Shown: positions 18,982-26,863 of the stretch, in pieces
How positions within the stretch are numbered: the stretch's first letter is position 1
Layout: every line of letters begins with the position of its first letter
Assembly: GCA_036280655.1 (NCBI GenBank)
Contig: DASUQI010000003.1
Location: 31,294-95,293, forward strand
DNA: 64,000 bases
Direction of reading: 5' to 3'
DNA from: DASSJM01 sp036280655
GTDB lineage: Bacteria; Actinomycetota; UBA4738; HRBIN12
Position numbers and translations under genes: made by a program
The notes under the pieces: model-generated
The model's database searches: none
What the model was told of the DNA's origin: nothing
Seen by the model: only the letters and a program-made list of their open reading frames with translations

Positions 18982-19045
18982 CGTGCGTCCATCTCCGTCG
19001 GGGAAACTTCTTGGCCGTCCCGGGAAGGAATCGGGGTTTCCCGGG

Positions 19046-19073
19046 TTGACACCTTACATCGTACGCCTATACT
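19046..19073 (+). promoter_or_regulatory. Sigma-70-type promoter of the MMPL gene
   Basis: TTGACA (19046-19051) and TATACT (19068-19073) are separated by 16 bp. This is the closest match to consensus noticed in the window, in contrast to the -10-only promoters of many neighbours. Transcription should start near 19080, giving a leader of about 68 nt before ATG 19148. Confidence 0.75.
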
Positions 19074-19087
19074 CCGTACATTGTAAG
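19053..19087. promoter_or_regulatory. TetR operator, inverted repeat across the MMPL promoter
   Basis: CTTACATCGTACG (19053-19065) and CGTACATTGTAAG (19075-19087) form an inverted repeat matching at 11 of 13 positions with a 9-bp spacer. The -10 hexamer lies in the spacer and the left arm fills the -35/-10 gap, so a bound dimer would block polymerase. A partial extra CGTAAG half-site follows downstream near 19095-19100. The adjacent TetR protein is the obvious ligand. Confidence 0.75.
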
Positions 19088-19147
19088 CATATGCCGTAAG
19101 TCGCGTCGGGGCAATCCTCCCCGGCCATCGAGAGTGAGGGGGACGGG

Positions 19148-21688
19148 ATGAGGCTCAACCCCGAGTCCATCGCACGTGCGAGCAGCAGGCACCCCTGGCG
19201 CACCGTCGCGGTCTGGCTCGTGATCTTCGTGCTGGCCGGCGCGTCGAGTTCGGCGTTGCTGGGGTCGGCGCTCACGACCGACATCGACTTCACGAACACG
19301 CCCGAGGCGAAGGAGGCGCAGCAGATCCTCGAGCAACGGCGCCTCGAGCAGGACATCGTGACGGAGAACTGGATCATCGCCGGTTCCGAGGAGGGCGCCG
19401 TCGAGGATCCCGCCTTCGTCGAGACGGTGAACACGGCGCTCCAGGAACTGAACGCGCTGGGTCCCGACGCCGTGACCTACGTGCCCCCCGCGTTCCCGCT
19501 GCCCGCCGAGGTGGCCGAGGATCCGCAGACGGCACCGCTCGGACCGTTCCCGTCGGAGGACGGGCAGGCGGTCCTGTTCACCGTGATCATGGCCGGGGAC
19601 GTCGACGACGCCGCCGAGCACGTCGAGGAGGTCGAGGCGATCCGCGAGGAGGCGAACGCCGGCGGGACGCAGGCGTTCATCCTCGGCGAGGCCACGTCGA
19701 CCGAGGACTTCCGGAAGGTCTCGGAGGAGGACCTCCGATTCGGGGAGTCGATCGGCATCGTCGCCGCGATCATCGTCCTGATTGCGGTGTTCGGCGCGCT
19801 CATCGCGGGCGTCACCCCGATCATCATGGCCATCTTCGCGATCTCGGTGACCCTGGGGATCGTCGCGATCATCGGCCAGGTCTGGAAGTTCACGTTCTTC
19901 GCCCCGAACCTCATCTCGATGATGGGTCTGGCGGTGGGGATCGACTACTCGCTGTTCATCGTGTCGCGGTATCGCGAGGAGCGCGCGAAGGGTGGCGACA
20001 AGCTCCGCGCGATCGGCCGCTCCGGTGCCACGGCGAACCGCGCCGTGTTTTTCAGCGGGCTCACGGTCGTGATCGCCCTGTCGGGCATGCTCCTCGTGCC
20101 CACGACGATCTTCCGCGGCCTGGCGGGCGGCGCGATCATCGTCGTCCTGGTCTCGGTGGCGGCGTCGATGACGCTCCTGCCGGCGGTGCTTGCCCTGCTC
20201 GGAAGGCCCGCGAAGCGCGTGGGGGCGGATTGGCTCGACTGGCCGTGGATGTCGCGGATCTCGAACGCCCTCGCACTCCTCGGCATGATCGTGGCCGCGG
20301 GCGTGGTCGCGACCCTTGCGTCGGTCGTCGGCGCACCCAGCGCCCTCGTCGGGCTCGCGGGATTCCTCGGGTTCGTCGCTGCTGCGATCCTCCTGACCCG
20401 CTGGGTACGCAGGGACTCGTCGTGGCTCTCCCGCCGGGTCCGGCACGGCCAGATCGAGCAGGGGCGACCGGGAGGTTTCTGGGACCGGGCCAGCCGGGCC
20501 GTGATGGCCCGTCCGGTGATCAGCCTCGTGCTCTCGGCGAGCTTCCTGATCGTGCTGTCGCTCCCCTTCTGGCTGCAGTCGCACCCCGAGGACGACGGCC
20601 GCGGCATCAAGCAGGGGCTCTCGGGCATCACCACGCTGCCGGATGACATCCAGACCAAGCAGGCCTTCCTGGCCCTGGTGGAGCACTTCCCCGAGTCGGG
20701 CGCGCAGTCGCCCGCGCAGGTCCTGATCCTGGGCAACCCGACCGACCCGGAGGTGCAGCAGGGGATCGAGGCCCTCGACGCCGAGGTCGCCGACGACCCG
20801 CGCCTCGGGACGCCGGCGGAACCTCGCGCGAGCGAGGACGGAAGCGTCACGCTCGTCGAGATCCCACTCGCGGGGGAGGCGACCGACACCCAGAGCGAGG
20901 CGGCGGTGCTCGCGATCCGCGATCTGCGCGGGACCTACATCCCCGAGGCGTTCTCGGGTTCGGGCGTCCGGGTGCTCGTCGGTGGCGAGACGGCGTTCAT
21001 CACCGACTTCTTCGACGTCTCGAGCGACTACACGCCACTGATCATCGTGATCGTGCTCAGTCTGTCGTTCATCCTGCTCACGGTCGTGTTCCGTTCGTTG
21101 GTCGTGCCGGCCAAGGCGATCGTGATGAACCTGCTCTCGGTCGGAGCCGCGTACGGGCTGATCGTCCTGGTGTTCCAGAAGGGCGGTCCGGCGATCGGCA
21201 AGACGATCGCGGACGCCTTCGGGTTCCAGCAGACCGATGCGATCGAGGCGTGGCTGCCGCTGTTCCTGTTCTCGATCCTGTTCGGGCTGTCCATGGACTA
21301 CCACGTGTTCCTGCTCACGCGGATCCGGGAGGAGTACGACAAGACCCGAGACAACGCCGAGGCGGTCACCTACGGCCTGCGGACGACCGGTGGGATCATC
21401 ACGGGCGCCGCGATCATCATGGTCGCCGTCTTCGGGGGGTTCGCGGCCGGCAGGCTGACGGCGCTCGAGGAGATGGGGTTCGGGCTCGCGATCGCGGTCT
21501 TGATCGACGCCACGATCGTCCGGTCGATCCTCGTCCCGTCGGCGATGAAGCTCCTCGGCGACCGCAACTGGTACCTGCCGAGGTGGCTGCAGTGGCTGCC
21601 CGACCTCGACGTGGAGGGTCACGAGGCCAAGGAGGAGCCGGTTCGGGTCCCCGAGGTCCAGCCCGTGGGAGCTCGCAAGGACGGCTGA
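19148..21688 (+). CDS. MMPL-family RND transporter
   Basis: An 846-residue inner-membrane protein with two repeats, each a hydrophobic helix, an extracytoplasmic loop of some 170 residues and a five-helix bundle. The signatures GIDYSLFIVSRYREE and LSMDYHVFLLTRIREEYDK mark the two halves. Relatives export lipids, drugs or toxic compounds using the proton gradient. Control by the divergent TetR suggests inducible efflux. The ribosome site (GAGGGGGA) lies just before ATG 19148. A hairpin terminator follows the stop. The substrate cannot be inferred from the sequence. Confidence 0.9.
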   Translation: MRLNPESIARASSRHPWRTVAVWLVIFVLAGASSSALLGSALTTDIDFTNTPEAKEAQQILEQRRLEQDIVTENWIIAGSEEGAVEDPAFVETVNTALQELNALGPDAVTYVPPAFPLPAEVAEDPQTAPLGPFPSEDGQAVLFTVIMAGDVDDAAEHVEEVEAIREEANAGGTQAFILGEATSTEDFRKVSEEDLRFGESIGIVAAIIVLIAVFGALIAGVTPIIMAIFAISVTLGIVAIIGQVWKFTFFAPNLISMMGLAVGIDYSLFIVSRYREERAKGGDKLRAIGRSGATANRAVFFSGLTVVIALSGMLLVPTTIFRGLAGGAIIVVLVSVAASMTLLPAVLALLGRPAKRVGADWLDWPWMSRISNALALLGMIVAAGVVATLASVVGAPSALVGLAGFLGFVAAAILLTRWVRRDSSWLSRRVRHGQIEQGRPGGFWDRASRAVMARPVISLVLSASFLIVLSLPFWLQSHPEDDGRGIKQGLSGITTLPDDIQTKQAFLALVEHFPESGAQSPAQVLILGNPTDPEVQQGIEALDAEVADDPRLGTPAEPRASEDGSVTLVEIPLAGEATDTQSEAAVLAIRDLRGTYIPEAFSGSGVRVLVGGETAFITDFFDVSSDYTPLIIVIVLSLSFILLTVVFRSLVVPAKAIVMNLLSVGAAYGLIVLVFQKGGPAIGKTIADAFGFQQTDAIEAWLPLFLFSILFGLSMDYHVFLLTRIREEYDKTRDNAEAVTYGLRTTGGIITGAAIIMVAVFGGFAAGRLTALEEMGFGLAIAVLIDATIVRSILVPSAMKLLGDRNWYLPRWLQWLPDLDVEGHEAKEEPVRVPEVQPVGARKDG

Positions 21689-21708
21689 GCCGACTCGAGC
21701 TCGGCAAC

Positions 21709-21738
21709 GGAAGGGGTTCCCGTGCGGGGGCCCCTTCC
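21709..21738 (+). terminator. Hairpin terminator after the MMPL gene
   Basis: GGAAGGGG (21709-21716) pairs perfectly with CCCCTTCC (21731-21738) across a 14-nt loop that can itself pair (CCC/GGG), followed by TCGTTGT. It lies between the MMPL stop and the LLM gene's -10 hexamer. Confidence 0.6.
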
Positions 21739-21759
21739 TCGTTGTAGGGTCCGAGCGCC

Positions 21760-22695
21760 GTGGAGGATCCTCGCGAACTCGAGCTCCGCGAGGAGCGCGC
21801 AGCGCTCCGTGAGGCGCTCGGCCGGGTCGGCGCGTGGAGCTTCAACCTCGAGGTGCTCTCCGCGTCCGAGGAGGCCGATGCCGTCGCCGAGATCGAATCG
21901 CTCGGCTACCCCGCGATCTGGTTCCCCGAGAGCGTCGAGAGTCGCGAGGTCTTCAGCCACGCCTCATGGATCCTCGCCAACACCGAGCGGACGATCGCGG
22001 CGAGCGGCATCGCCAACATCTGGGCCCGCGACCCGTTCGCGATGGCCAACGGGTGGCGGCTGCTCACCGACGCGTACCCGGGACGATTCCTGCTCGGGAT
22101 CGGCGTGAGCCACTCGCCCTCGGTCGCCCGCCGGGGCGGCACGTACGAGCGCCCGTTCTCGACGATGCGGGACTACCTCGACGCGATGGACCGGGCGCCG
22201 TCGACGGCAGCCGAACCGGAGTCGCCGCCCCGGCTCATGCTCGCCGCGCTGGGGCCGAAGATGCTCGGGCTCGCGGCCGAGCGGGCGCTCGGGGCGCACC
22301 CGTACTTCGTCCCGGTCGAGCACACCGCGTTCGCGCGCCAGCGCGTCGGCCCGGGGCCGGTCCTCGCGGTCGAGCAGACGGTCGTGCTCGAGAGCGACCC
22401 GTCGGCCGCCCGATCGATCGCGCGGAGGTTCGGCGTGCGCTACCTGCAGACCGAGAACTACGCGCGCAACCTGAAACGCATGGGCTGGACCGACGCCGAC
22501 ATCGCCGGGCAGGGCAGCGACGCGATCATCGACGCCGTGATCGCCTGGGGCGACGTCGACCGCATCGCGGTCCGGGTCCGCGAGCACCTGGACGCCGGCG
22601 CCGACCACGTCGCGGTGCAGGTCGTGGGCGAGGACGACCTCGACCCGTGCCTGAAGGAGCTCCGCGAGCTCGCACCCGCGCTGCTCGAGCTCTAG
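21760..22695 (+). CDS. LLM-class (luciferase-like) oxidoreductase, probably F420-dependent
   Basis: A 311-residue TIM-barrel protein. IESLGYPAIWFPES, ASGIANIWARDPFAMANGWRLL, FLLGIGVSHSP and LAVEQTVVLESDP follow the pattern of the F420-dependent LLM family (MSMEG-type, TIGR03620-like as I recall). Such enzymes reduce or oxidise substrates with coenzyme F420, common in actinobacteria; no F420 biosynthesis gene is here to confirm it, and the substrate is unknown. GTG 21760 lies 9 nt after TAGGGT (21745-21750), so probably leaderless. The stop shares CTAG with the convergent alkD-like gene. Confidence 0.82.
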   Translation: MEDPRELELREERAALREALGRVGAWSFNLEVLSASEEADAVAEIESLGYPAIWFPESVESREVFSHASWILANTERTIAASGIANIWARDPFAMANGWRLLTDAYPGRFLLGIGVSHSPSVARRGGTYERPFSTMRDYLDAMDRAPSTAAEPESPPRLMLAALGPKMLGLAAERALGAHPYFVPVEHTAFARQRVGPGPVLAVEQTVVLESDPSAARSIARRFGVRYLQTENYARNLKRMGWTDADIAGQGSDAIIDAVIAWGDVDRIAVRVREHLDAGADHVAVQVVGEDDLDPCLKELRELAPALLEL

Positions 22696-23405
22696 CGGGA
22701 CGCGCGCGCGAACCGCAGCCGGACGGCCGAGCTCTCGAGCTCCCGCAGGGCGTCGCGCGCGATCCACCGTGCCGATCGCGAGTCGATCGACTCGATCCGC
22801 TGGGCCGTGGCGATGGCCCGCTCGTGCAGGCCCGCGCTCCGCTTGCCGATCTGGCGCAGCGCCCAGGAGACCGCCTTCTTGACGTAGTTGCGCTCGTCGG
22901 TGGCCTCGGCCCGGATCCTCGCCAGGAACGCGTGGAAGTCTCGGTCGGGGCGATCCTTCCGGTGCACGGCCACGCTCGCCATCAGCGCGAAGCCCGCGCG
23001 CTTCTCGAACTCGGGCTGGCGGGCACTCCACTCGAGCGCCTTGTCGAACGCGAACGGTGTGCGGTCGAACAGGTTCATGCAGACCTGATCGCACAGGTCC
23101 CAGGAGCCGAACTCCCGGACCCACGACTCCATCTGGCGCTCGGTGACGGCGTCGGGGTCGTCGACGATCGAGGCGAGGATCCGCGCCTCGTGGATGCCCG
23201 AGGCCCAGAGATCGGCCGCGAGCGCGTGGTCCTTCCCGGGCCCGCGGGCGAGCCGCCGCAACTCGGTCACGGTGACGCCGAGCGCGGTTCGCGTGTCGAT
23301 CCCGAACCGCGCCATGCCCTCGAGGCGCGACTGGTCCGCGAGCTCTTCCAGCGATCGCAACAGGGATCGGGCACGGTCCGTCGCCCGATCGGACGGGGGC
23401 GTCAC
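22692..23405 (-). CDS. AlkD-like DNA alkylation repair protein
   Basis: A 237-residue all-helical HEAT-repeat protein of the AlkD family, DNA glycosylases that remove bulky or cationic alkylated bases without flipping them out. Characteristic pieces are WVREFGSWDLCDQVC, with the Trp and Asp of the active cleft, and NYVKKAVSWALRQIGKRS near the C-terminus. The start is GTG 23405; a weak -10 (AAGCGT, 23412-23417) lies 6 nt upstream. It shares its stop (CTAG, 22692-22695) with the LLM gene. Confidence 0.85.
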   Translation of the reverse strand: MTPPSDRATDRARSLLRSLEELADQSRLEGMARFGIDTRTALGVTVTELRRLARGPGKDHALAADLWASGIHEARILASIVDDPDAVTERQMESWVREFGSWDLCDQVCMNLFDRTPFAFDKALEWSARQPEFEKRAGFALMASVAVHRKDRPDRDFHAFLARIRAEATDERNYVKKAVSWALRQIGKRSAGLHERAIATAQRIESIDSRSARWIARDALRELESSAVRLRFARASR

Positions 23406-23415
23406 CGACCGACGC

Positions 23416-23709
23416 TTACTTGCGGGGGATCATCGGACCGCCGGGTCCGTCGTCGGGGCGCAGGTTCTGATCGTGGGGCCAGGGACCGACGTCGTAGGCG
23501 GACCGCCGGCGCCGGTCCTGCTCGGTCCGGGTGTCGAACTGGCGCTGGAACTCTCGGAACCGCCGCTTCGCGTACCAGGAGCCGATCCACGCGAGCAGCA
23601 CGATCGAGAGGACGAGGGAGAGCACGATCACGAGCGTGACCTCGAGCACCGCGCCAAGCACGCCGGTGAGCGCCGCGACCAGCAGCAGGATCAGGAGGAA
23701 AACCAGCAC
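23416..23709 (-). CDS. Small membrane protein, hypothetical
   Basis: A 97-residue protein: two adjoining hydrophobic helices (about residues 2-24 and 25-46) followed by a basic, then polar tail (WYAKRRFREFQRQFDTRTEQDRR...). It would be anchored with the charged tail in the cytoplasm. No family recognised. GTG 23709 is 6 nt from minus-strand TAGGAT (23716-23721), which makes the start credible and the mRNA leaderless. It is 10 nt upstream of the alkD-like gene on the same strand and may be co-transcribed. Confidence 0.6.
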   Translation of the reverse strand: MLVFLLILLLVAALTGVLGAVLEVTLVIVLSLVLSIVLLAWIGSWYAKRRFREFQRQFDTRTEQDRRRRSAYDVGPWPHDQNLRPDDGPGGPMIPRK

Positions 23710-23783
23710 CCCTCCATCCTACGAGCGATCGTGGGCAACCTCGGGCGGCCTATGCTCGCGCCCGGACGAGGGGAGGAGGCGCC

Positions 23784-24068
23784 GTGTACGGGACGCTGGG
23801 CCGGATGACCCCGAGGGCGGACAAGCGGGACGAGCTCGTCGCGCTGATGAGCGAGCCGCCCGCCGGGGAGGCCGCGAAGGGATACCGGGGGTCGTACCTG
23901 CTGAAGGCCGACGACGGGGACGTGGTCGTCGCCGTGATGTACGAGGACAAGGACGCGTACTTCGCGATGGTCCACGATCCCAAGACCGACGAGAACTTCG
24001 GGAAGATCGTGGCGCTGCTCGAGGGCGAACCCGCGTGGGCCGACGGGGAGTGGCTGGGTCCGATCTGA
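23784..24068 (+). CDS. Antibiotic-biosynthesis-monooxygenase-like small protein
   Basis: A 94-residue protein with YGTLGRMTPRADKRDELVALM at the start, then YLLKADDGDVVVAVMYEDKDAYFAM, typical of the dimeric alpha/beta barrel (ABM/Dabb) fold. Members are small oxygenases or binding proteins; no cofactor site can be read. GTG 23784 follows a GGGGAGGAGG ribosome site; the -10 is TATGCT (23751-23756). It precedes the aldehyde dehydrogenase gene by 47 nt. Confidence 0.65.
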   Translation: MYGTLGRMTPRADKRDELVALMSEPPAGEAAKGYRGSYLLKADDGDVVVAVMYEDKDAYFAMVHDPKTDENFGKIVALLEGEPAWADGEWLGPI

Positions 24069-24115
24069 CCGATCGGGCCCGCGGTAGGCTGCAGGCCCCT
24101 GACGCCGGAGGCACC

Positions 24116-25564
24116 GTGGCCGAGACGCTGCAGAACTTCATCGACGGGAAGTGGCTCGACGCCCAGGACGGTGAGCGCTTCGACGTGTTCAACCCGGCCA
24201 CGGGCGAGGTGATCGCGACCGCGCCGGACTCGAAGGCCGCCGACGCTGAGCTCGCGGTGAACGCCGCCCGCCGTTCGTTCGACGAGGGCGCGTGGTGGCC
24301 GGGGACGACGCCGCGGGAGCGGGGCCGGATCCTCCTGCGCGCCGCTGAGATCGTCCGCAGGGAGCACGAACGGCTCGCGCAGATGGAGGCACTCGACTCC
24401 GGCAAGCCGATCGGCGACGCTCGCGAGGACATCGGCGAGGTCGCCTTCATGTTCGAGTACTTCGGCGGGTGGGCGACGAAGATCGACGGCGACGCGCAGC
24501 ACCTGTCGGCCGACGCGATGTTCATGGTGTGGAAGGAGCCGATCGGCGTCGCCGTCGGCATCACGCCGTGGAACTACCCGATGATGATGGCGACGCAGAA
24601 GCTCGCGCCCGCGCTCGCGGCGGGGTGCACCTTCGTCCTCAAGCCGCCCGAGCAGACCCCGCTCACCGCGCTCGAGCTGCCGAAGATCCTCGAGGAGGCG
24701 GGGCTGCCGAGCGGCGTCTTCCACGTGGTCACGGGGTTCGGCGAGACGGCGGGTGCACCGCTCGTCGCCGACCCGAGGGTGGACAAGGTGACGTTCACGG
24801 GCTCCCGCGAGGTGGGCAAGCTGATCCAGCGCAACGGGGCCGACACCCTGAAGCACGTCACCCTCGAGCTCGGCGGCAAGTCGCCGAACATCGTGTTCGC
24901 CGACGCCGACCCGGAGGCGGCGTTCGAGGGTTCGGCGAACGGGGTGTTCTGGAACCAGGGGCAGATCTGCTCCGCCGGGACCCGCGTCTACGTCGAGGCG
25001 CCCGTCTACGACGATGCGGTGAACGCGTTCGTCGACCGCGCCTCCGCGATCGTCCTCGGCGACGGCCTGGACGAGGCGACCGAGATGGGTCCGCTCGTGA
25101 GCCTCGAGCAGCTCGAACGGGTGGAGGGCTACATCGCGGTCGGCGAGCGCGAGGCGAAGCTGGCCGGCCGTGGGAGCCGACCCGACGACGCGCGCCTCGA
25201 GCGCGGCTACTTCGTCCCGCCGACGGTCTTCGCCGACGTCGACAACGCGGCGACGATCGCGCGCGAGGAGATCTTCGGGCCGGTGATGTCCGTGATCCCG
25301 TTCAGGGCGGTCGACGACGTCGTGGCGCTCGCGAACGACAACGAGTACGGCCTCGCCGCGGCCGTGTGGACGAACGACATCAAGAAGGCGATGCTCACGA
25401 CGCGATCCCTCCGCGCCGGCGTCGTCTGGATCAACGACACGCAGCCCGCGCCCACCGAGATGCCCTGGGGCGGTTACAAGCAGTCCGGGGTCGGCCGAGA
25501 GCTCGGGAAGGACGGCGTCGAGGACTTCCTCGAGAGCAAGTCGGTCTACGTGAACCTCGGCTGA
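24116..25564 (+). CDS. Aldehyde dehydrogenase, possibly gamma-aminobutyraldehyde or betaine aldehyde type
   Basis: A 482-residue NAD(P)-dependent enzyme. The catalytic cysteine is Cys285 (GQICSAGTR), the general base lies in LELGGKSPN, and the fold signature TPWNYPMMMATQKLAPALAAGC and end PWGGYKQSGVGRELG are present. It resembles BetB/PatD/PuuC enzymes that oxidise amino- or ammonio-aldehydes to acids. Its position immediately before a polyamine-type ABC importer (potA) argues for polyamine breakdown, e.g. oxidation of 4-aminobutanal, but this is inference. GTG 24116 follows a GGAGG site; TAGGCT (24085-24090) is its -10. A second aldehyde dehydrogenase lies at 39817. Confidence 0.87.
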   Translation: MAETLQNFIDGKWLDAQDGERFDVFNPATGEVIATAPDSKAADAELAVNAARRSFDEGAWWPGTTPRERGRILLRAAEIVRREHERLAQMEALDSGKPIGDAREDIGEVAFMFEYFGGWATKIDGDAQHLSADAMFMVWKEPIGVAVGITPWNYPMMMATQKLAPALAAGCTFVLKPPEQTPLTALELPKILEEAGLPSGVFHVVTGFGETAGAPLVADPRVDKVTFTGSREVGKLIQRNGADTLKHVTLELGGKSPNIVFADADPEAAFEGSANGVFWNQGQICSAGTRVYVEAPVYDDAVNAFVDRASAIVLGDGLDEATEMGPLVSLEQLERVEGYIAVGEREAKLAGRGSRPDDARLERGYFVPPTVFADVDNAATIAREEIFGPVMSVIPFRAVDDVVALANDNEYGLAAAVWTNDIKKAMLTTRSLRAGVVWINDTQPAPTEMPWGGYKQSGVGRELGKDGVEDFLESKSVYVNLG

Positions 25565-25610
25565 GCGCCCCGGCGCCCGCACCGGCCGCGGGGTGTATCC
25601 TCGCGCGGTC

Positions 25611-26729
25611 ATGGCTGGCGGAGAGGTCGTCCTCGTCGATCTCGTGAAGCGGTTCGGCGACGTCACGGCGGTCGCCGGGATCAACCTGTCGATGCCGCCC
25701 GGCGAGTTCTTCTCTTTGCTCGGACCCTCGGGGTGCGGGAAGACGACGACGCTGCGGCTGATCGCCGGGTTCGAGCGGCCGGACGAGGGCCAGATCCTGC
25801 TCGACGGGGTCGACGTCGCGCAGACGCCGCCGCACAAGCGCAACGTCAACACGGTGTTCCAGAACTACGCGCTGTTCCCCCACCTGTCCGTGGCCGACAA
25901 CGTGGGGTTCGGCCTGCGGTACCAGGATGTCTCGAAGCAGGAAGCGAAGCGCAAGATCGGCGAGGCGCTCGAGCTGGTCCGGCTCCAGGGCTTCGAACGC
26001 CGCCGGCCGTCGCAGCTGTCCGGCGGCCAGCAGCAGCGCGTGGCGCTCGCCCGCGCGCTGATCCTGAACCCGGCCGTCCTGCTCCTCGACGAGCCGCTCG
26101 GGGCGCTCGACGCGAAGCTCCGCAAGGCGCTGCAGATCGAGCTCAAGGCGCTGCAGGAGGAGGTCGGCATCACGTTCATCTACGTGACCCACGACCAGGA
26201 GGAGGCGCTCACGATGAGCGACCGCCTCGCCGTGATGAGCAACGGCCGCGTCGAGCAGATCGGAACGCCCTCCGACGTTTACGAGGAACCGACGACCGCC
26301 TACGTCGCGGACTTCCTCGGCGTCTCAAACCTGATGGACGCCGATGCCGACGGCATGGACGGAGAGGGCCGCGCGAAGATCACGATCGGCGAGTTCGAGC
26401 TCGCGGCCGGTCAGGGCGACGTGGACGCCCGCGGCGCGGTGAAGATCGTGATCCGTCCCGAACGCGTCAGGCTCGAGGAGACCGGAACGAGCGGCGAGAA
26501 CCGCGTGCCGGGCATGGTCGACCGCGTCGTCTACGTCGGCTCGACCATGCAGGTGTTCGTGCACCTGGCGCCGGGGCAGACCCTTCAGGCGTGGGTCCAG
26601 AACAGCGGCGAGGGCCTGCCGTACGCGCAGGGCCACCCGGTCTCGGTGCAATTTCCTGTGGAGGCCCTGCGCGTCCTGGCGGACACCGGTGCACCGGCGC
26701 CCGACCTGGAGGACGCCACGACCGCGTAG
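25611..26729 (+). CDS. potA: Polyamine-type ABC transporter ATPase (PotA-like)
   Basis: A 372-residue ATPase with Walker A GPSGCGKTTT, Q-loop region VFQNYALFPHLSVADNVGFGL, signature LSGGQQQRVALARAL, Walker B LLLDEPLGALD and H-loop THDQEEALTMSDR. A C-terminal TOBE domain (about 280-360) marks the spermidine/putrescine and molybdate-type importers. ATG 25611 is 9 nt after TATCCT (25596-25601), so leaderless. The binding protein and permeases follow after a 134-bp gap with its own promoter-like site. Confidence 0.9.
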   Translation: MAGGEVVLVDLVKRFGDVTAVAGINLSMPPGEFFSLLGPSGCGKTTTLRLIAGFERPDEGQILLDGVDVAQTPPHKRNVNTVFQNYALFPHLSVADNVGFGLRYQDVSKQEAKRKIGEALELVRLQGFERRRPSQLSGGQQQRVALARALILNPAVLLLDEPLGALDAKLRKALQIELKALQEEVGITFIYVTHDQEEALTMSDRLAVMSNGRVEQIGTPSDVYEEPTTAYVADFLGVSNLMDADADGMDGEGRAKITIGEFELAAGQGDVDARGAVKIVIRPERVRLEETGTSGENRVPGMVDRVVYVGSTMQVFVHLAPGQTLQAWVQNSGEGLPYAQGHPVSVQFPVEALRVLADTGAPAPDLEDATTA

Positions 26730-26779
26730 GTCCGCTCAGACGTTCGCGAACTCGGAGGACGGCGGTCGCGAACCGTGCC

Positions 26780-26806
26780 TTGCGCGGCCGAGCAGGCTGT
26801 GATACT
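26780..26806 (+). promoter_or_regulatory. Possible internal promoter ahead of potD
   Basis: TTGCGC (26780-26785) and GATACT (26801-26806) lie 15 bp apart in the gap between potA and potD, just before the shared 18-bp palindrome. The spacing is short and the match moderate; the palindromic motif downstream gives it weight. Confidence 0.4.
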
Positions 26807-26820
26807 CAAAGTTTCATCGG

Positions 26821-26838
26821 TTTGAACGGCGAATCAAA
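26821..26838 (+). promoter_or_regulatory. Shared 18-bp operator-like palindrome, copy 1 (potD)
   Basis: TTTGAACGGCGAATCAAA has symmetric outer arms TTTGA/TCAAA. It matches 16 of 18 positions with the copy at 57490 and 13 of 18 with the minus-strand copy at 60936-60953. It sits about 8 bp downstream of the presumed start of transcription and 25 bp before ATG 26864, a position suited to repression. The likely binder is a TetR-type protein. Confidence 0.55.
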
Positions 26839-26863
26839 TGCTGCCCGCGAGGAGGCGCACGCG

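Noticed and set aside
19067..21622. A long frame (851 codons) on the minus strand opposite the MMPL gene
   Set aside because: GC-rich codon bias on the plus strand leaves the antisense frame open; the translation is rich in Arg, Asp and His with no motif, while the plus-strand frame is a clear MMPL protein.
26742..26751. GTTCGCGAAC palindrome between potA and potD as another operator
   Set aside because: A 10-bp GC-rich palindrome is common by chance here and it does not recur near other genes in the window.
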